The notes under the pieces were generated by a model that searched no databases, was not told the origin of the DNA, and saw nothing but the letters and a program-made list of their open reading frames with translations. A stretch of 64,000 nucleotides of DNA from JAMLJG01 sp035327585 (GTDB lineage: Bacteria > Verrucomicrobiota > Kiritimatiellia > CAIVKH01). The stretch spans positions 1 to 64,000 of the forward strand of contig DAOLDD010000012.1 in NCBI GenBank assembly GCA_035327585.1, in the 5' to 3' direction. Position 1 is the stretch's first letter; each line of letters starts with the position of its first letter. The position numbers and the translations under genes were made by a program. Of this stretch, positions 62,795 to 64,000 are shown one piece after another.

Positions 62795-64000
62795 ATGAAG
62801 AAAAAAACAGCACCCGTCGCTCATCCGCCGCGTTTGAATGGCGCGCGCGTATTCGGTTGCCGCCCCGGCGCACCGATTCAATTCCGCCTCGCCGCTTCCG
62901 GCACGGGGCCCCTCTACTTCGACGTGGAACGCCTGCCGCGGGGACTGCGGCTCGACGCGCGGACGGGGCAGCTCAGCGGCAGCCTGCGCGAACCCGGTCG
63001 CCACACGCTGGCGATTCGGATTTCCGGGCCCGGCGGCCATTGCGATTCCGCCGTCGTGGTTCACTGCGGAGCGCGCATCGCGCTGACGCCACCGATGGGG
63101 TGGAACTCGTGGAACTGCTGGGCCGCGTCGGTCTCGCAAGAGAAGGTGCTGACCTCCGCGACGGCGATGGCGAATTTGCTCCTGCCGCACGGGTGGAACA
63201 GCGTCAACATCGACGACGCCTGGCAGGGCGAGCGCAGCCGTCGCGCCCCTTATGCGCTGCAGCCGAATGAAAAATTTCCCGACATGGCCGGCCTTGCCGA
63301 CGCGATCCACGGCATGGGGCTGCGGATGGGCATCTATTCGACGCCCTGGGCCACGAGTTATGCCGGCTTCCGCGGTGGCTCGGATGATCACCCGCGCGGC
63401 CAAAGCCGCCTCCCGGCCTGTCCCGATTGCTGGTGGGAGCGCCGCGCCGCGTTTTATCACGGATTGCATTCGTTCGCCGCCGCCGATGCCCGCCAGTGGG
63501 CCGCGTGGGGCGTCGACTATCTTAAATACGATTGGTATCCGAACGATGTCGCCTCGACACGCGCGATGGACGAGGCGCTCCGCGCGTCCGGCCGTGACAT
63601 CGTGCTCTCCCTATCGAATACGCTGTCTTTTGAGGGCGTGTTTCACACCCTGCCGCACGCGCAGGTCTGGCGCACCACCGGCGACATCGTGGACGAATGG
63701 TCGCGCGGATCGGCGTCGCACCAGGGCTTCCAGGGCATCGCCGACATCATCCGTCACCATGCGCCGTATCACGTGTATCAGAAACCGGGGCACTGGAATG
63801 ACCCGGACATGCTGGTGCTGGGCCAGGTGGGCTGGGGGCCCAACCTGCACCCCACGCGCCTGACGCAGGTCGAACAACTCACGCACTTCGCCACGTGGTG
63901 TCTTTGGTCGGCCCCGCTGCTCATTGGCTGCCCGCTCGACCGGCTGGATCCGTTTACGCTGGCGCTGCTGACCAATGATGAGTTAATCGACCTGAATCAG
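62795..64000 (+). CDS. GH27 alpha-galactosidase, cut by the window end
   Basis: The first 402 codons of a gene continuing beyond 64000. Residues about 15-85 look like an Ig-like He_PIG module (VERLPRGLRLDARTGQLSGS). The GH27 barrel follows: LTPPMGWNSWNCW, then the nucleophile Asp in DYLKYDWYP (D246), the acid/base Asp in RTTGDIVDEW (D297) and KPGHWNDPDMLVLG. The N-terminal MKKKTAPVAHPP is not a good signal peptide. The family removes terminal alpha-galactose from oligosaccharides and galactomannan. The ATG at 62795 is the only suitable start. Confidence 0.9.
   Translation, partial: MKKKTAPVAHPPRLNGARVFGCRPGAPIQFRLAASGTGPLYFDVERLPRGLRLDARTGQLSGSLREPGRHTLAIRISGPGGHCDSAVVVHCGARIALTPPMGWNSWNCWAASVSQEKVLTSATAMANLLLPHGWNSVNIDDAWQGERSRRAPYALQPNEKFPDMAGLADAIHGMGLRMGIYSTPWATSYAGFRGGSDDHPRGQSRLPACPDCWWERRAAFYHGLHSFAAADARQWAAWGVDYLKYDWYPNDVASTRAMDEALRASGRDIVLSLSNTLSFEGVFHTLPHAQVWRTTGDIVDEWSRGSASHQGFQGIADIIRHHAPYHVYQKPGHWNDPDMLVLGQVGWGPNLHPTRLTQVEQLTHFATWCLWSAPLLIGCPLDRLDPFTLALLTNDELIDLNQ

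Noticed and set aside
62642..63469. Upstream extension of the second GH130 frame
   Set aside because: It lies antisense to the GH27 gene, and the recognisable GH130 protein begins at 62641.

Overview
This 64 kb window is GC-rich, densely coded bacterial chromosome, most likely from the PVC superphylum (Kiritimatiellota/Verrucomicrobiota-like). The assignment is inference. It rests on a division and cell-wall cluster next to mreBCD, PEP-CTERM sorting signals, prepilin-like proteins of the type common in this superphylum, many glycosidases (GH78, GH130, GH27 and others), and intergenic 6-9 bp periodic repeats. No rRNA, tRNA, CRISPR array, transposase or phage gene was seen.

Layout. 0.2-3.6 kb: an EF-G-like GTPase, a YebC/PmpR-type regulator and ruvC. 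3.6-4.3 kb: an orphan nucleotidyltransferase-fold gene on the opposite strand. 4.4-16.2 kb: a dcw cluster under a MraZ box (mraZ, a small unknown gene, rsmH, an ftsL-like gene, ftsI, murE, murF, mraY, murD, a LysM gene, ftsW). murG, murC, ftsQ, ftsA and ftsZ do not follow. 16.4-24.5 kb: mreB, mreC, mreD, mrdA, rodA, RNase G, nadD, rsfS. 24.9-30.2 kb: acetyl-CoA synthetase, a lone cyclic-nucleotide-binding domain, a lipoate ligase-like protein, a SIMPL protein and a 2-hydroxyacid dehydrogenase. 30.2-33.0 kb: an AraC regulator divergent from a sugar isomerase/epimerase-like protein and a Gfo/Idh/MocA oxidoreductase.

33-51 kb is the accessory region of most interest. Three intergenic regions carry the same operator-like palindrome (GTATTAATAC twice, GTACTAATAC once), each followed 12-13 bp later by TTTGATA. 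The third copy lies 16 bp upstream of a GntR-headed, LacI-type regulator. The regions control, in both directions: a GH130 phosphorylase plus an SSS-family symporter; a PEP-CTERM protein; a tight five-gene operon (an 873-residue secreted protein with a duplicated 225-residue domain, a PEP-CTERM protein, an unknown secreted protein, a prepilin-like protein and a six-hairpin glycosidase-like enzyme); the regulator with a FAD oxidoreductase; and a third paralogue of the secreted domain followed by a 1227-residue glycosidase. I read this as a self-regulated glycan capture, degradation and uptake locus built around an uncharacterised secreted domain.

51-64 kb is a second sugar locus. A minus-strand set (IclR regulator, large unknown protein, arabinose/fucose isomerase-like protein, GlcD- and GlcF-like subunits) faces a GH78 alpha-L-rhamnosidase. 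A second GH130-type protein and a GH27 alpha-galactosidase, cut by the window end, follow. The content suggests deoxysugar release and oxidation of a 2-hydroxyacid product.

Most other long open frames are antisense or out-of-frame shadows of these GC-rich genes and are omitted.
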